DNA from: Liolophura sinensis
Lineage: Eukaryota; Mollusca; Polyplacophora; Chitonida; Chitonidae
Assembly: GCF_032854445.1 (NCBI RefSeq)
Contig: NC_088300.1
Location: 32,657,608 to 32,721,607 of the forward strand
Length of the DNA: 64,000 bases
Reading direction: 5' to 3'
Shown here: piece by piece, positions 23,401-33,332 of the stretch
Layout: the number at the start of each line of letters is the position of its first letter
Position numbering within the stretch: the first letter of the stretch is position 1
Program-made: the position numbers and the translations under genes
Notes under the pieces: generated by a model
Told to the model about the DNA's origin: nothing
The model's input: the letters and a program-made list of their open reading frames with translations, nothing else
Databases searched by the model: none

Positions 23401-26400
23401 ACTACATAAAATTAAGACAAATCAATGCGCTTGTGTAACCTATACATACCGCCGAATATTTTGGTGTGTCTGAGCTGCGAGCACTGTTCCTGAACTGGAA
23501 TATATCTGGTAGAATATGTTTTTGTAGAAGTATTTCTGAGATATCCCTACCTAGCACTGTCGCTGGGAGTTCAAGTCCAGCTCATGCTGCCTTCCTCTTA
23601 TGTTGGAAGGTCTATCAGCAACTTGCGGATGGTCGTGGGTTTCCCCCTGGCTCTGCCCGGTTTCCTCCCACCATAATGGTGGCTTACATCGTATAAGGTG
23701 AAATATTCTTGAGTACGGGGTAAAACACCAATCAAAAAATAAATAAATAAATCCCTACCTAACATATCATGTGAGTACTTCTTCCCTACAACTTTCTACA
23801 GGATGGAGCTTCCCAAGATGTACAGCCAAGGATGAATTATCAAGAAGTTATCATACACTGGATGAAAAGAAATGTTATACTGTTTACAAGAAAGTAGCAA
23901 CTTGGAGGTATGCTGTCGAATCCTGTAAGATGAAAAGAGGATCTTTGGCTAGGCTGACCGGGCGAGATAAAGAAAACACTGTTATGTACATGGTAATGTT
24001 CCAAAGAGAAAATCCTTGTGCCTGGATAGGACTCTCCGCTCCTCACGGAACATGGCAATGGCTAGATGGTAAGTGTGCCGTCCAACATCAATAACACTTG
24101 TTATAAAACTCTTTAAGAAAAGTTAAAGTTTAAAGCATAACTTTGTACGTCTGTTCTTTTTTTTTTAAATTACTGTTATCTGCTTTCACAGTATTTGTTC
24201 TTAGAATATTGCTCAACTGCCAAAAAAGAAAAGATAACAAATAATCTAATTTTTTTTCGGACAACGGGTGAAAACAGAACTGAACGACCACAATCATTTC
24301 TTTTTCTGACGGGTTTGTTTACTCTGTAAGTCAGTTTTGACCTGGAATTCTTAGGAGGTCTGCATCAATAAACAGCCCAAGTAAACCTATGCATAAATAT
24401 GCTTTCATTTATTTTATTTTTGTGAATAGAGCTAAAGGCGTTCGAACATTTGAATTCTAAGGTGGGCTTTATGGACCATACTATGAGAGATTAGGAACTC
24501 TGACGTCACATGCAGTTTTCCCAACTCTAAGCACAACACTGAATGTTGGAATAACTCTTTGTACCTATGAGTAAAAGATTATTATTATTAAAAGATATAA
24601 TGTTCCCAAAAATTCCTTCCTTCTGGTGGACATCAGGAAAAAAAGCCGCCTGTATGATTCATAAAGCCCAACATAGTATTCAAATATCCGAATGTCTTTG
24701 AACACTTTTTTAAAAAAGTAAATGAGAGTATTTTTATGCATAGTTTTCAGCTGTCTTTATGATGAGCCTTAGTTCATATTTTAGCTTTCTTTTACTTTAG
24801 CTAGTCGCCTATTCTCAGCTATCACTCGTACTCCTACCTAAATTGCCTTTCTTTAGTGACACCCAACACCACATGCTCTACACATTGATATGTTGGGCGT
24901 TCATTTTATTGTTCAGAAAATCCTGTTATAATACTTTTTCTAATTTATGATGTTAAACTTCATAAGCCTATTTTAGAGAAGAGCGCTGCATTAACTCGGG
25001 TGACGTCATTATTATAGCTGCGCCTAAAGCCTACACTACTGTTTCCGCGAAAAGATTACACTGCATTTTTAAATAAGGTTTCCCAACATGGATCTCTGAA
25101 GAGATGCTTCCATGGGATCATATATAGCTATAAAAGATCAGATAAATTTGTTATGGTTTCATTATACTAAAACTTAAAACAATTTTACAAGTGAGAGTGT
25201 CAGAAACATGGATTAAACTAAATCGATCACAGTTTAAGTAACTGTTGCTCAATGTCAAAATAAACCATCCAGTACGCCCTCGTTTTGTAACAATAATGAC
25301 CTCATCCGTGTTGCAAGCTGTCTTACTTTTTAATCCAAATTTTAGATATGTTAAAATAATTTAAGATATATTGGATTCAGTTAACGATATTATTAAAAAT
25401 ATATTTCTGATATCTTGAAATCACTTACATGAAATGAATTCAAGTTACATTACTTTAATTAATGATGTCATCTACTCAATTCAAAACATCAAGAAATGTT
25501 CCCGATTCCTGATATCATGAAATGAATAGATGATGTCTTAAATCCAATTCATGATATTATAAATCCATTTTATGATATCATGGTATGAATTCAAGATATC
25601 TAAAGTTAATTTATTTCAACATAGCAACAAATTTAGACTTAGAAAAAGTAAAACGGCTTGTCATACACCCGAGGCAATGAGTTCCTGGAGGGAGGGAGTG
25701 AGTGAGTGAGTGCTTGGGGTTTAACGTCGTACTCAGTAATTTTTCAGTCATATAAAGTAGTCCTCAGAGTGCATGTAATGTGGCTCCTTGTTGCACGACG
25801 GATTTTTCCACCGCTCCATTCAGTTCTTGGTGTCGAAAAGGAGATGATGGGAGTGTAACGTTGCCAAGAAAAAATGTATTCTAACTGCATTTTCGTTGCA
25901 ATAATATCGATGTGCAACACGCCAGTGTGTAGAGCTTGTTGTGTTTCACTGAATAAAAGCTAATTATGAAGATGAGTATGAGGCATTCTACAAAGAGCTC
26001 AATAAAGGCGACCAGTTAACAGAAACAGACTTTAAAGAAACATCGCGTCACTAGTACTTTACGCGCTCATTCAAGATGGCAAAAAGGGTAGCGATGCGTC
26101 TGGAGTTATAGAAAAATGTTCATTTGATTGGTTAACAACTGATAGTCATCAGAGCTTGACAAAGCACTTGAGTTCTAAGGATCCTATGTTCAAACACTTG
26201 AGATAAAGTTTTAATTGAGAGGAGAATTTTGCAGTATTTCGTGTTTTTTTTTTTGGTAAACATTGGGACATGTGTAAAAGGATTCATGTAGTGGCGGCAC
26301 TGCGTCATGCTTTTGCCTACAAGGTGGGCTACAAGGTTCAGTCATGCCACAAACGGCGCGAAAACAACATGTTGAATTTTCACATGTTAAAGTCCTAGTC

Positions 26401-29400
26401 GAAAAATACATCTGAGCGTTTGTTTTTATCTTTTACAAGGCTTAAATGTTGATTACCAACATGCCGGGAAGGTAATGATGGTAAGGTGAGCATCATGTTT
26501 TGTTTTTTACTAGGTTCCGAAATGGACACAAGTTTGTTTTCGTCTGACCACCCTGGACCACCAGCATTGTGTGCAACGCTTTGTCATTTTGGTGGCACTT
26601 TGTCTGGTATCTACAGAATATCTCGTCAGTATTGTAACACACCGCTAAATTATATCTGCCAAACTGGTGAGTACATGTTTTTTGTGAATCACGGCTAAGG
26701 CTTAGCAAACCACGTTTTATTATCGTATTCAATAAATAAAACAAAAATGTGAAATTGGGGATATGTGTTAAATGGATGCAATAGTAAGCTCAATGTGACA
26801 AAATTTAAGTTACAAACTTAATCAGTTCAGAGGTGTTATAAAATTATTCCCCCCCCCAAAAACAAAAAAACAAAACAAAAACAAACAAACAAACAACCCC
26901 CCCCCCCGCCATTTACCGTTTAATCTCTCTAACGTGACGTCAGAACATGCCACCATTACTGTATTATACAGAATATAATAAGCGATCTCACTTGTACCAG
27001 AGGGGCCTTTTGGTCAGAATCAAAACAAGAAATTGGAATTGAGAAGTTCTGGGATCTCTTTCACAAAACTTCGTAAACTGTATTTCTCGTTAAAGATGTC
27101 ATCTAGATTCAGATTAGCGTCACTGAAGTTTTGTGACAACGAGTCTAGGCAAGTAAAAACAAAAGAGTTGTTGGAATCATTCTAAACCACACCTGAGAAG
27201 CGATGATATGTGTGACATATAATGATGACATCTTCATTCACGAATATAACATTCAACCACAGTGAGCCACAGCAAAGAAACGATGGTATATTTCATATAG
27301 TGCTGTCAATGAAACCACAGTTCGAACCACAGCAAATAAAAGATGATATATGTGATATACTACTGACAGTGAACCACAATTTGAATCACAACGAAGAAAC
27401 GATGATATATATGATATACTGCTGACAGTGAACCACAATTTGAACCTCAGCGAAGAAACGATGATATATATGATATAGTGCTGACAATGAACCACAATTT
27501 GAACCTCAACGAAGAAACGATGGTATATGTGATGTGTGCTGACAATGAGCCACAAATTGAACCACAACGAAGAAACGATGACATATGGGATATAGTGCTG
27601 ACAGTGAACCGTTATCTAAACCACAACGAAGAAACGATGATGTATGTGATGAAGAACTGACAGTGGAACACGTCAGCCTGAGATTGTAAGCGTGGTCAAG
27701 AAAATGATGTGGCAGTTTTGTCGCCTTGTTATTCACATTCTTTCTTAGGTGTACGATATGCCATCAGAACAAATCTTAGCTTTCACTGGAATCACTAGGC
27801 ACGCTTTGACATATGAGGCTACATTTACATCAATGTAGTGACAGTCTGTCATTTGTAGTATGGGGTGGTGTACAGAATACGGAAAACTGTGTAAACAAGA
27901 TTAGACTGATCTTCTGAATTATATATTCTTGATGGAGCTTGAGTTCTTTGTTCCACCAAACTAATGACATTCTGTAGGTAGTTTGAACTAGACACTGATA
28001 CTACCACGTTGAAAGTTAGGCAAGTATCGCCCTACCATACCGTGCGGTGGAAAAGTCATTTTGCACGGTGACCTTACTCTGTTGTCGTAATGACATGGGC
28101 CTGTCTATTTACTGGTGTTGACGTTGGCGATACCGGGTAGGTGCGTGGTTTTGTTTCACCCGGCCTTGCACAGCGAATTTGCAGACCCCACCCCATCCCC
28201 CCACCCCATCTTACGCCCACTCTAACTGATTGTGACGCATGGGTGACAATAAGCCGTCGACGACGCTTGTGTGACTGATTGAACAGTTTAACGTAGGTTC
28301 AGGGCTACTTGTCTTTACCAGTGGTGCGAGCATATTGGGAAATGCGCGTCAGTAAGTTAATTGCCAAAGGTCGATGGTTTACTCTGGGAACTCCTATTTC
28401 CTCAACTCCACTAAGCTGACCACCATCGTCAGAATTCTTGAATAAGGCGTTAAGCAACAACAAAATAAATAAGCAAACCAATAGTTTCACCAGGTTTTAC
28501 TCTGCTGCGCACAGCCTTGACTGATGAAGTGTAATAAGCACTTAAGCCGATCCTTTCTCGTTCCCTTATTCATCGTAAGGCTGTTATGGCTTATTTTTAA
28601 TCCTTACCTTGAATGAATTGGCATGTCTGTGATGACGGATTTCATCTTCTCCGCTATATTTACTGTGTTTAATTATCCGAATCCTGTGTCACTAAGCTCC
28701 AACGATTTCAACAGACGAAGAAATACGAACCGATGGTGATGAAAAGACACTCAGGGATGACGGAACAACCATTGATGATGCGACAATGAGGTATGACACG
28801 ACAACCGCCGATTATACGACACTCAAGGAAGATGAGACAACCACTGACCAGACGACATATGCAGAATACCCAACAACAGTCTCCACTGGTATACCCAAAA
28901 GAAAGAAAAAAACCGATGAAGAAGAGGAAGTCACTCAACGTTCAGCGACATTCATGAAAGTAGCTAAAGGTGGGTATCGTCAGAAGTTAATTTAGAGTTG
29001 TGGTATATGGTGTACCATGGGAAATCAAGGAGTTTATTAAATATTATTCTCGTTTATTAAATATTACTCTCTTACATGTCATATTTTGATCTTGACGTCT
29101 TATAAAGAATCGCTGGAGTCTGAATTGTAGATCCTATACTTAATGCAAGTTTACTTTTTTATGTTGACTCACTTACTTTGTCTAATCCAATTTTAATACA
29201 CGTAGACGGATTCTATGCGTCAACTATGCGTCGAAACATTAGTGTACCAACCGTCAACCTATAAGGACGTTTCAGGTCAATAATCGCAAGGCCAATTCTG
29301 AAAACGACGTACAACACAAACTACCAAAGAACTAAGAAATTATGTAAAGTACGAAAATAGGACAGAATCATGCAAAGACAAGCACTCAACAGTTTTCAGC

Positions 29401-30706
29401 GATGTTGGAAAGATGAAAGGTATATTCTAGAAGACTGAGCGACTCCACAGTTCGCTTTTTCTCGTGGAACTCATAAGCGTCAGATGCCCGTTTAAGGCCT
29501 GTTAGTAGCTAAGAATCACTGAACCGACCGCTGTAAGCAGATAACAGAGAAAACCTCTGGCTATATAGGTTGTTTCACAGAAGTAAAACCGTGGAAAGCT
29601 TAGCCGGCTTACCATTGTCGGCTGTGGTAAATCTCTGCAACAATGTGATCGATAGAATGATAATAATCGTTAAACTGGTTTCAGAATATAAATACATTAA
29701 ATTACTGCGTATGAACTGCTTTATTCATCCCAGCTATAACAGCAAGAAAAGATGATAATTTCTTCTTCACATTCGTTTTTGATTAAGTTTTCAAACGAAG
29801 GGCTATTACTCTGACAACACACAGTCGACACAAAAACAACAACAACGTATGCATTCTCGTGGGTCGTGAGCCTTAAATACCTTCATTTGCTGATACAATA
29901 TCATTTATTCCTATGCTTCTCCAAGCAATTAAAGACTTTTAAAAATAGAACTCATAACACTTTTATAGCCGAATTTGTTTCCTCCTAGCCAACTTTTGGG
30001 ATGCGACTTAGCATTTGAGGGTATCTTTCAAAATCTAAGACAAAAGGGTGTAGTCGATAACCAAATATTTTCCTTTTGAAATGGGTTGAGCCTTCAGATT
30101 TTTGTTGTTGTAAAAATGGCCCCAGAAGTGGGAATGCCAGTCTGGCACTCGAGCGACGCAAGGACCTAGGATCCTCTCATCAGTGCTGTCGCTGTGAGTT
30201 GAGGTCCAGGCTCAAGATGGCTTTCTCCCCAGTCGCACGTCGGAAAGTCTTCCAGCAATCTAGGGATGATCGTGAGTTTCACCCGGGCTATGCCCGGCTT
30301 TCTTCCATCATAATGCTGACCTGCGTCGTATAAGTGAAATATTCTTACGGCGTAAAACACTAATCAAATAAGTAAATAAAAAAATAAATAACTCTCAACT
30401 CTCCCACCCATATAAGTGACAATTGTTTTGCAAGTGTAAAATGCGTCGTTAAGAAACATATCGACTGCAAAAAACCCCCAAACAAATAAATTCTTTTTTT
30501 TTTCAGGGAGCAGAGCACTTGGCCAAGCAACTTTCCAAGGCAAGGCTTTTAGCATTACAATGTGCGCGAGAACATGCCTAAAATCTGAACGTCAGTGTAC
30601 GCTGTTCAACTATAATATTGTGACGAAGGAATGCATTGGATTTTCGTATTTAACCCTTGTTAGTTGGGAAAGAAAGGAGCACTGGAATGTTTGGCAAATA
30701 TCTTAG
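20376..30706 (+). CDS. Gene B: secreted CTLD / Thr-Asp stalk / PAN-like protein (5 exons)
   Basis: Tandem paralogue of gene A. Exons are 20376-20442, 23802-24068, 26514-26666, 28715-28969 and 30507-30706 (TAG at 30704-30706). All introns are GT/AG and phase 1. The CDS is 942 nt, 313 aa, the same total as gene A. Domain order: signal peptide (about 1-22), CTLD (about 28-162), acidic Thr-rich stalk with a Lys-rich patch (163-247), PAN/Apple-like module (248-313). From residue 248 on, the Cys residues C267, C271, C278 and C290 have identical numbering in the two proteins. No EPN/QPD or WND motif is visible in the CTLD. Likely secreted; ligand unknown. The gene carries a SINE and at least two foldback or TIR elements in its introns. 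No clear AATAAA was found in the first several hundred bases after the stop. Confidence 0.86.
21050..21200 (+). mobile_element. Dispersed repeat R2, copy
   Basis: GTAAAACCA...GGTGAAATAGGCCTCTTGCC, AATTTACCTCAGCCAGGGTT and TTATTCTGACTG match the copies at 21485-21620 and 61995-62130. Confidence 0.6.
21485..21620 (+). mobile_element. Dispersed repeat R2, copy
   Basis: Contains TTAAAGACATACAGTAAAGA, GAGTGAAACCAGAGGAGCGA and CAATTTACCTCAGCTGG, matching 21050-21200 on the same strand and 9120-9335 inverted. A partial copy follows at about 21750-21810. Confidence 0.6.
21817..22111. mobile_element. TIR-bearing non-autonomous element (MITE-like), 295 bp
   Basis: Perfect 15-bp terminal inverted repeats: AACGCAAATTGTAAT at 21817-21831 and ATTACAATTTGCGTT at 22097-22111. 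The interior is AT-rich, contains more partial palindromes (TAATAATTTATTA) and no coding sequence. It sits inside a block of R2 repeat copies in intron 1 of gene B. Confidence 0.7.
22112..23150. other. Intron 1 of gene B, middle
   Basis: Moderately GC-richer stretch than its surroundings (about 22300-23080). Short ORFs on both strands resemble no family I know. Probably transposon-derived or unique intronic DNA. Confidence 0.35.
23195..23275. repeat. Foldback hairpin, arms about 25 bp
   Basis: Left arm 23195-23221 (GCAATATAAAAAGCCACTCT then GGGAGTT) pairs with right arm 23251-23275 (AACTCTCAGAGTGACTTTTT then ATTGC) with a 2-base insertion and few mismatches. The loop contains TAATAATTTATTA, also present inside the 21817-22111 element, so the two are probably related. 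Confidence 0.75.
23543..23761 (+). mobile_element. 5'-truncated SINE with 11-bp target duplication
   Basis: The SINE body (23554-23750) starts near the box-B-like GAGTTCAAGTCC and ends with AAAACACCAATC and (AATA)n. It is flanked by ATCCCTACCTA at 23543-23553 and again at 23751-23761, a perfect 11-bp target-site duplication. The insertion ends 40 bp before exon 2 of gene B, close to the splice acceptor. Confidence 0.93.
23802..24068 (+). CDS. Gene B exon 2, CTLD N-terminal half
   Basis: Acceptor TTTCTACAG|GATGG and donor GATG|GTAAGT; 89 codons, phase 1 both sides. It contains KKCYTVYKKVATWRYAVESC, GSLARLTGRD, and CAWIGLSAPHGTWQWLDG with the conserved W-I-G-L and W-x-W core. Four residues shorter than the gene A exon, mainly ahead of the W-I-G-L. 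Confidence 0.9.
24435..24710. mobile_element. Inverted-repeat element (MITE or foldback), about 275 bp
   Basis: The left arm at 24440-24475 (GTTCGAACATTTGAATTCTA, GGGCTTTATG) is the inverse of the right arm at 24659-24702 (CATAAAGCCC, TATTCAAATATCCGAATGTC, TTTGAAC), imperfect over about 38 bp. The interior has no ORF. Located in intron 2 of gene B. Confidence 0.72.
25370..25615. repeat. Palindromic ATGATATCAT-rich region
   Basis: Repeated half-units combine GATATC with TGAAATGAATTCAAG in both orientations (for example GATATCATGAAATGAAT and ATGAATTCAAGATATC). It reads as an array of short inverted and direct repeats with an irregular period. Confidence 0.6.
25690..25835 (-). mobile_element. 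SINE, (CACT)-tailed family
   Basis: Starts with GAGTGAGTGAGTGAGTGCTT (reverse of the (CACT)n tail), then GGGGTTTAACGTCGTACTCA and AATTTTTCAGTCATAT, followed by a body ending near CCACCGCTCC. Same family as 52884-53186 on the opposite strand. Confidence 0.82.
26514..26666 (+). CDS. Gene B exon 3, CTLD C-terminal half
   Basis: Acceptor TTTTTACTAG|GTTCC and donor ACTG|GTGAGT; 51 codons, the same length as gene A exon 3. It encodes MDTSLFSSDHPGPPALCATL, GIYRISRQYC and YICQT, with the final CTLD cysteines in place. The calcium-binding EPN/QPD position reads DHPGPP, as in gene A. Confidence 0.9.
26848..26909 (+). repeat. Low-complexity C-run, (CAAA)n, C-run
   Basis: Two poly-C tracts (8 and 11 bases) enclose CAAA-type simple sequence. 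A slippage-prone region in intron 3 of gene B. Confidence 0.85.
27235..27665 (+). repeat. About 59-bp tandem repeat, 7-8 copies
   Basis: Units start near GACAGTGAACCACAATTTGA and carry GAAACGATGATATATATGAT. Starts at 27364, 27424, 27483, 27541 and 27600 give periods of 58-60. Located in intron 3 of gene B; ORFs on both strands are repeat artefacts. Confidence 0.9.
28296..28482 (+). mobile_element. Diverged SINE, third type
   Basis: The body has GGTTTACTCTGGGAACTCCT, TTTCCTCAACTCCACTAA and CACCATCGTCAGAATTCTTG, then AATAAGGCGTTAAGCAACAA and an AATAAATAAG tail. It shares the core and tail with the other SINEs but has a different body. Confidence 0.65.
28715..28969 (+). CDS. Gene B exon 4, acidic Thr-rich stalk
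   Basis: Acceptor TTCAACAG|ACGAA and donor AAAG|GTGGGT; 85 codons, phase 1 both sides. It encodes repeats such as KTLRDDGTTIDDATMRYDTT and LKEDETTTDQTT, then a Lys/Arg patch PKRKKKTDEEEE followed by VTQRSATFMK. The basic patch plus VTQRS is conserved with gene A although the rest has diverged, hinting at a processing or contact site. Confidence 0.84.
29225..29425 (+). repeat. Dispersed repeat R1, copy 2
   Basis: AATCGCAAGGCCAATTCTGA and the block around AGGACAGAATCATGCAAAGA match 1640-1815. The segment TCAACAGTTTTCAGCGATGT also matches 45200-45222. Located in intron 4 of gene B. Confidence 0.6.
30130..30392 (+). mobile_element. tRNA-derived SINE, diverged full-length copy
   Basis: Box-B-like GAGTTGAGGTCC, then GGATGATCGTGAGTTTCACC, CGGGCTATGCCCGG, CATAATGCTGACCTGCGTCG, GTGAAATATTCTTACGGCG and the tail CTAATCAAATAAGTAAATA. 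It ends about 115 bp before exon 5 of gene B. Confidence 0.85.
30507..30706 (+). CDS. Gene B exon 5, PAN/Apple-like C-terminus
   Basis: Acceptor TTTTTTTTTCAG|GGAGC. It encodes LGQATF, then MCARTCLKSERQCTLFNYNI and TKECIGF, and ends HWNVWQIS before TAG. It has the same four-Cys spacing as gene A. The terminal Cys found in gene A (WCIA) is Gln here (WQIS), leaving gene B with one cysteine fewer. Confidence 0.84.
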
Positions 30707-31514
30707 ACCATTTTATATAACAGACCTTGTTTCGTCGAGATGGTAAATTGAAAGATTGCGATCTTTCATAGATATATGGTAAACATCTTTATTTGTATTC
30801 GGTAATTTGCAATTATCATGCCGGTATTTGCAATTTTGAATTCGGTAGTGGACACAAAAGATTCGGTTACAAATTTCCTTCGACGCGCACACATCATTTG
30901 AGAAAATCTATCCAGGTCGGGCCATACCTTAAACTTTAAAAAATGGTATACACTTGTTGATGCTTCGCTTGGCGCTCAACACTGAGGGGCTAGAGCACGA
31001 AAAAAGGATGATGTGAGTGGGTGGGTTGACATGTCTGGTGTCTTTGGCATGATAATTCAGTGGCGACTTGCCCTGCCTCAAGAAGACAGTATATGTACTC
31101 ACACCAAATGACTCCACGTCCATCCTCACAATCGGCGTAGTTAGTAATTCGCATATAATCATAATAATACGCAGATCGAGTTTTGACTTCCGCAATTATC
31201 CGCTATTACAGGCTAAAATTAATGTATAGTTATAACAGAAATTATACATTATAATTAAAGTACCACGAATGGCTAATTTGTAATATTAGCACAGTTTTGG
31301 GCGAGAACCTACGTCGAAAAACGGGAAAGCGAAACTTAAAAGTCATGCATTGGGATAGCTCAGCTTTTTACTGGCTTGAATCAGTGAGAGTTAGACAAAT
31401 GATAAACCATTCACTAATACTTTTCTCGACACCACTCCAGGTTTAGGCCCACATGTAGGCAAACTGAAGATACATCATGTCATGTTTACGGTACGGGATG
31501 GATCAGTACTGTGA

Positions 31515-31680
31515 TCTGTTAAATTTATTCTGTTAAATATAGCATATGTATTCTATTAATCTAACATAAGGATTGTATTAGACTAATAGGATATTATGTA
31601 AATATTACACAGTCTTGTCTTATACATAATAACAGAATACATTCTAGCATGACTCGGGCAACAGACTTTCTGTTAAAATT
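31515..31680 (-). mobile_element. Dispersed element R3, minus copy
   Basis: Its reverse complement has GAGTCATGCTAGAATGTATT, CTGTTATTATG and TATTAGTCTAAT, matching 43030-43200 (+). AT-rich, no ORF; probably a non-autonomous DNA element. Confidence 0.6.
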
Positions 31681-31839
31681 ACCAGATTATTGTTTTAATT
31701 GTACATAGATCCGCATCGATGCATATTTGAAGGCGATGTGTGGACGGAAAAATTATATACACTGAAACTTAATTGTATTTATCTTTTTATCTTTTTAAAG
31801 AATGCATGCAAATGTGTATATACTGTTGATGGGGGAGGG

Positions 31840-32108
31840 GGGGCGTGGTCGAGTTGGTTAGCGTGCCAGTTCGGCGCAATGACCCATGAGTCTCTCACCA
31901 AGGCGGTCGCTGCAAGTTCAAGTCCAGCTCATGCTGGCTTCCACTGCTGCTGTACCTGGGAAGGTATGACAGTAACCTACGGATGATCGTGGGTTTCCTC
32001 CGGGCTATGCTCGGTTTCCTCCCATCGTAATGCTGGACACCGTCGTATAAGTGAAATATTCTTGAATACGTCGTAAAACATCAGTCAATCAAATAAATAA
32101 CCAAACAA
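31840..32108 (+). mobile_element. tRNA-derived SINE, near full length
   Basis: Head CGTGGTCGAGTTGGTTAGCG, box-B-like AAGTTCAAGTCC, CAGCTCATGCTGGCTTCC, GGATGATCGTGGGTTTCC, CCATCGTAATGCTGGACACC, GTGAAATATTCTTGAATACG and the tail CAATCAAATAAATAAC. A G-rich run precedes the head. Confidence 0.9.
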
Positions 32109-33272
32109 ACTTATATGGGTGCATGTATTGAAGGATACAGTAAGGGAAGCATGACATGGTGACGATCTGGACTGGAACGATAAAATCAAGGATATTTGGA
32201 TATAGTTGTATATGTCATAATACAAGTCGCGTGCATATAGGATTGCAGGTTAAATTGGTAAAATCACCAAACAATGGCCCGTTGGACCATAGCAAAAATT
32301 GCCCTTTCTGATAACGAGATGATATTCCAGGAAGGTAGTACTGTAAATATGGTTATTTTGAGAGCATTGACGGTTTTGCTTTACTGCTTGCAAGACTAAT
32401 TGATATATACCATTATTTTTTTGAGCCATATATGAATTTAGTTTCGCACATAAAAGTAATGGTGGAGATCTTTCAATTGTATTTTAAGATTTCCAAAACC
32501 TCTAGCAGATACCGTGCATGGTAATGAGTAGGTATGTATGCTTTGATTTTTAGCGTCGTATACTAAACAATTTTTATTGTTAATGAGTAACAAAAAACAA
32601 TTTGTGTTATTACAATTACGATTGGATGTATAATTATTAACCTCATTATCAGCAAGTTTATTCGTATGGAATGTAAGCTTCCAATGATAACAGATATTAT
32701 ATTTCGTCATGAATAGGAAGTCATTTTATGATAAGTGTGACGACTGAATATGGGTACTAACTTTATCAACAGGATGATGTAGGGCATTACTAGTGACGAT
32801 ATATTAAAACAGAGCTAAATGCACAATACTAGCACAAGGCCATAAGCACTTTTTTTTTAGATCGATCAGTTTGTCATAATTTATAACGGCAATAACAGTT
32901 TGTGGGGTTTTTGGCGATGGTTTAATCCTAACCACGGATATGGAATTCCAGGTGTTTCCGCCCCCTCAGAGAACTGGTAGCAAAAAGCAGACGTCCACTC
33001 TTGTTTGCCCTTTTACCAGATGTTACTCGAGGTTAAAAGAAAAGAAAACTCCCAGATCAGTCACATGTATGTTGGAAATGAAAGTCTGTTGACCATATTC
33101 TCTAATGCAACTAGAGCTGGTAGTCATTATACATACAGATGTATTGGCTCGTGTAAATGAACAGGACAGCGTATATACTGTTAAGCCCCATCTCCTTCTC
33201 TGCCAAGTTCGAACAACTAAGGGAGGCTACCCATCTGTGCAATGGTCAGATATTTTGCGGTTCTTCGTTACT
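32109..33272. other. Intergenic, nothing recognised
   Basis: AT-rich unique-looking sequence with no credible gene. Confidence 0.4.
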
Positions 33273-33332
33273 GTGTTTATTATTTATTGGATTAATGTTT
33301 TACGCCGTACTCAAGAATATTTCACATGTACC
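33273..33332 (-). mobile_element. SINE 3' fragment
   Basis: TTATTTATTGGATTAATGTT, TTACGCCGTACTCAAGAATA and TTTCACATGTAC match the reversed SINE tail and core. Confidence 0.75.
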
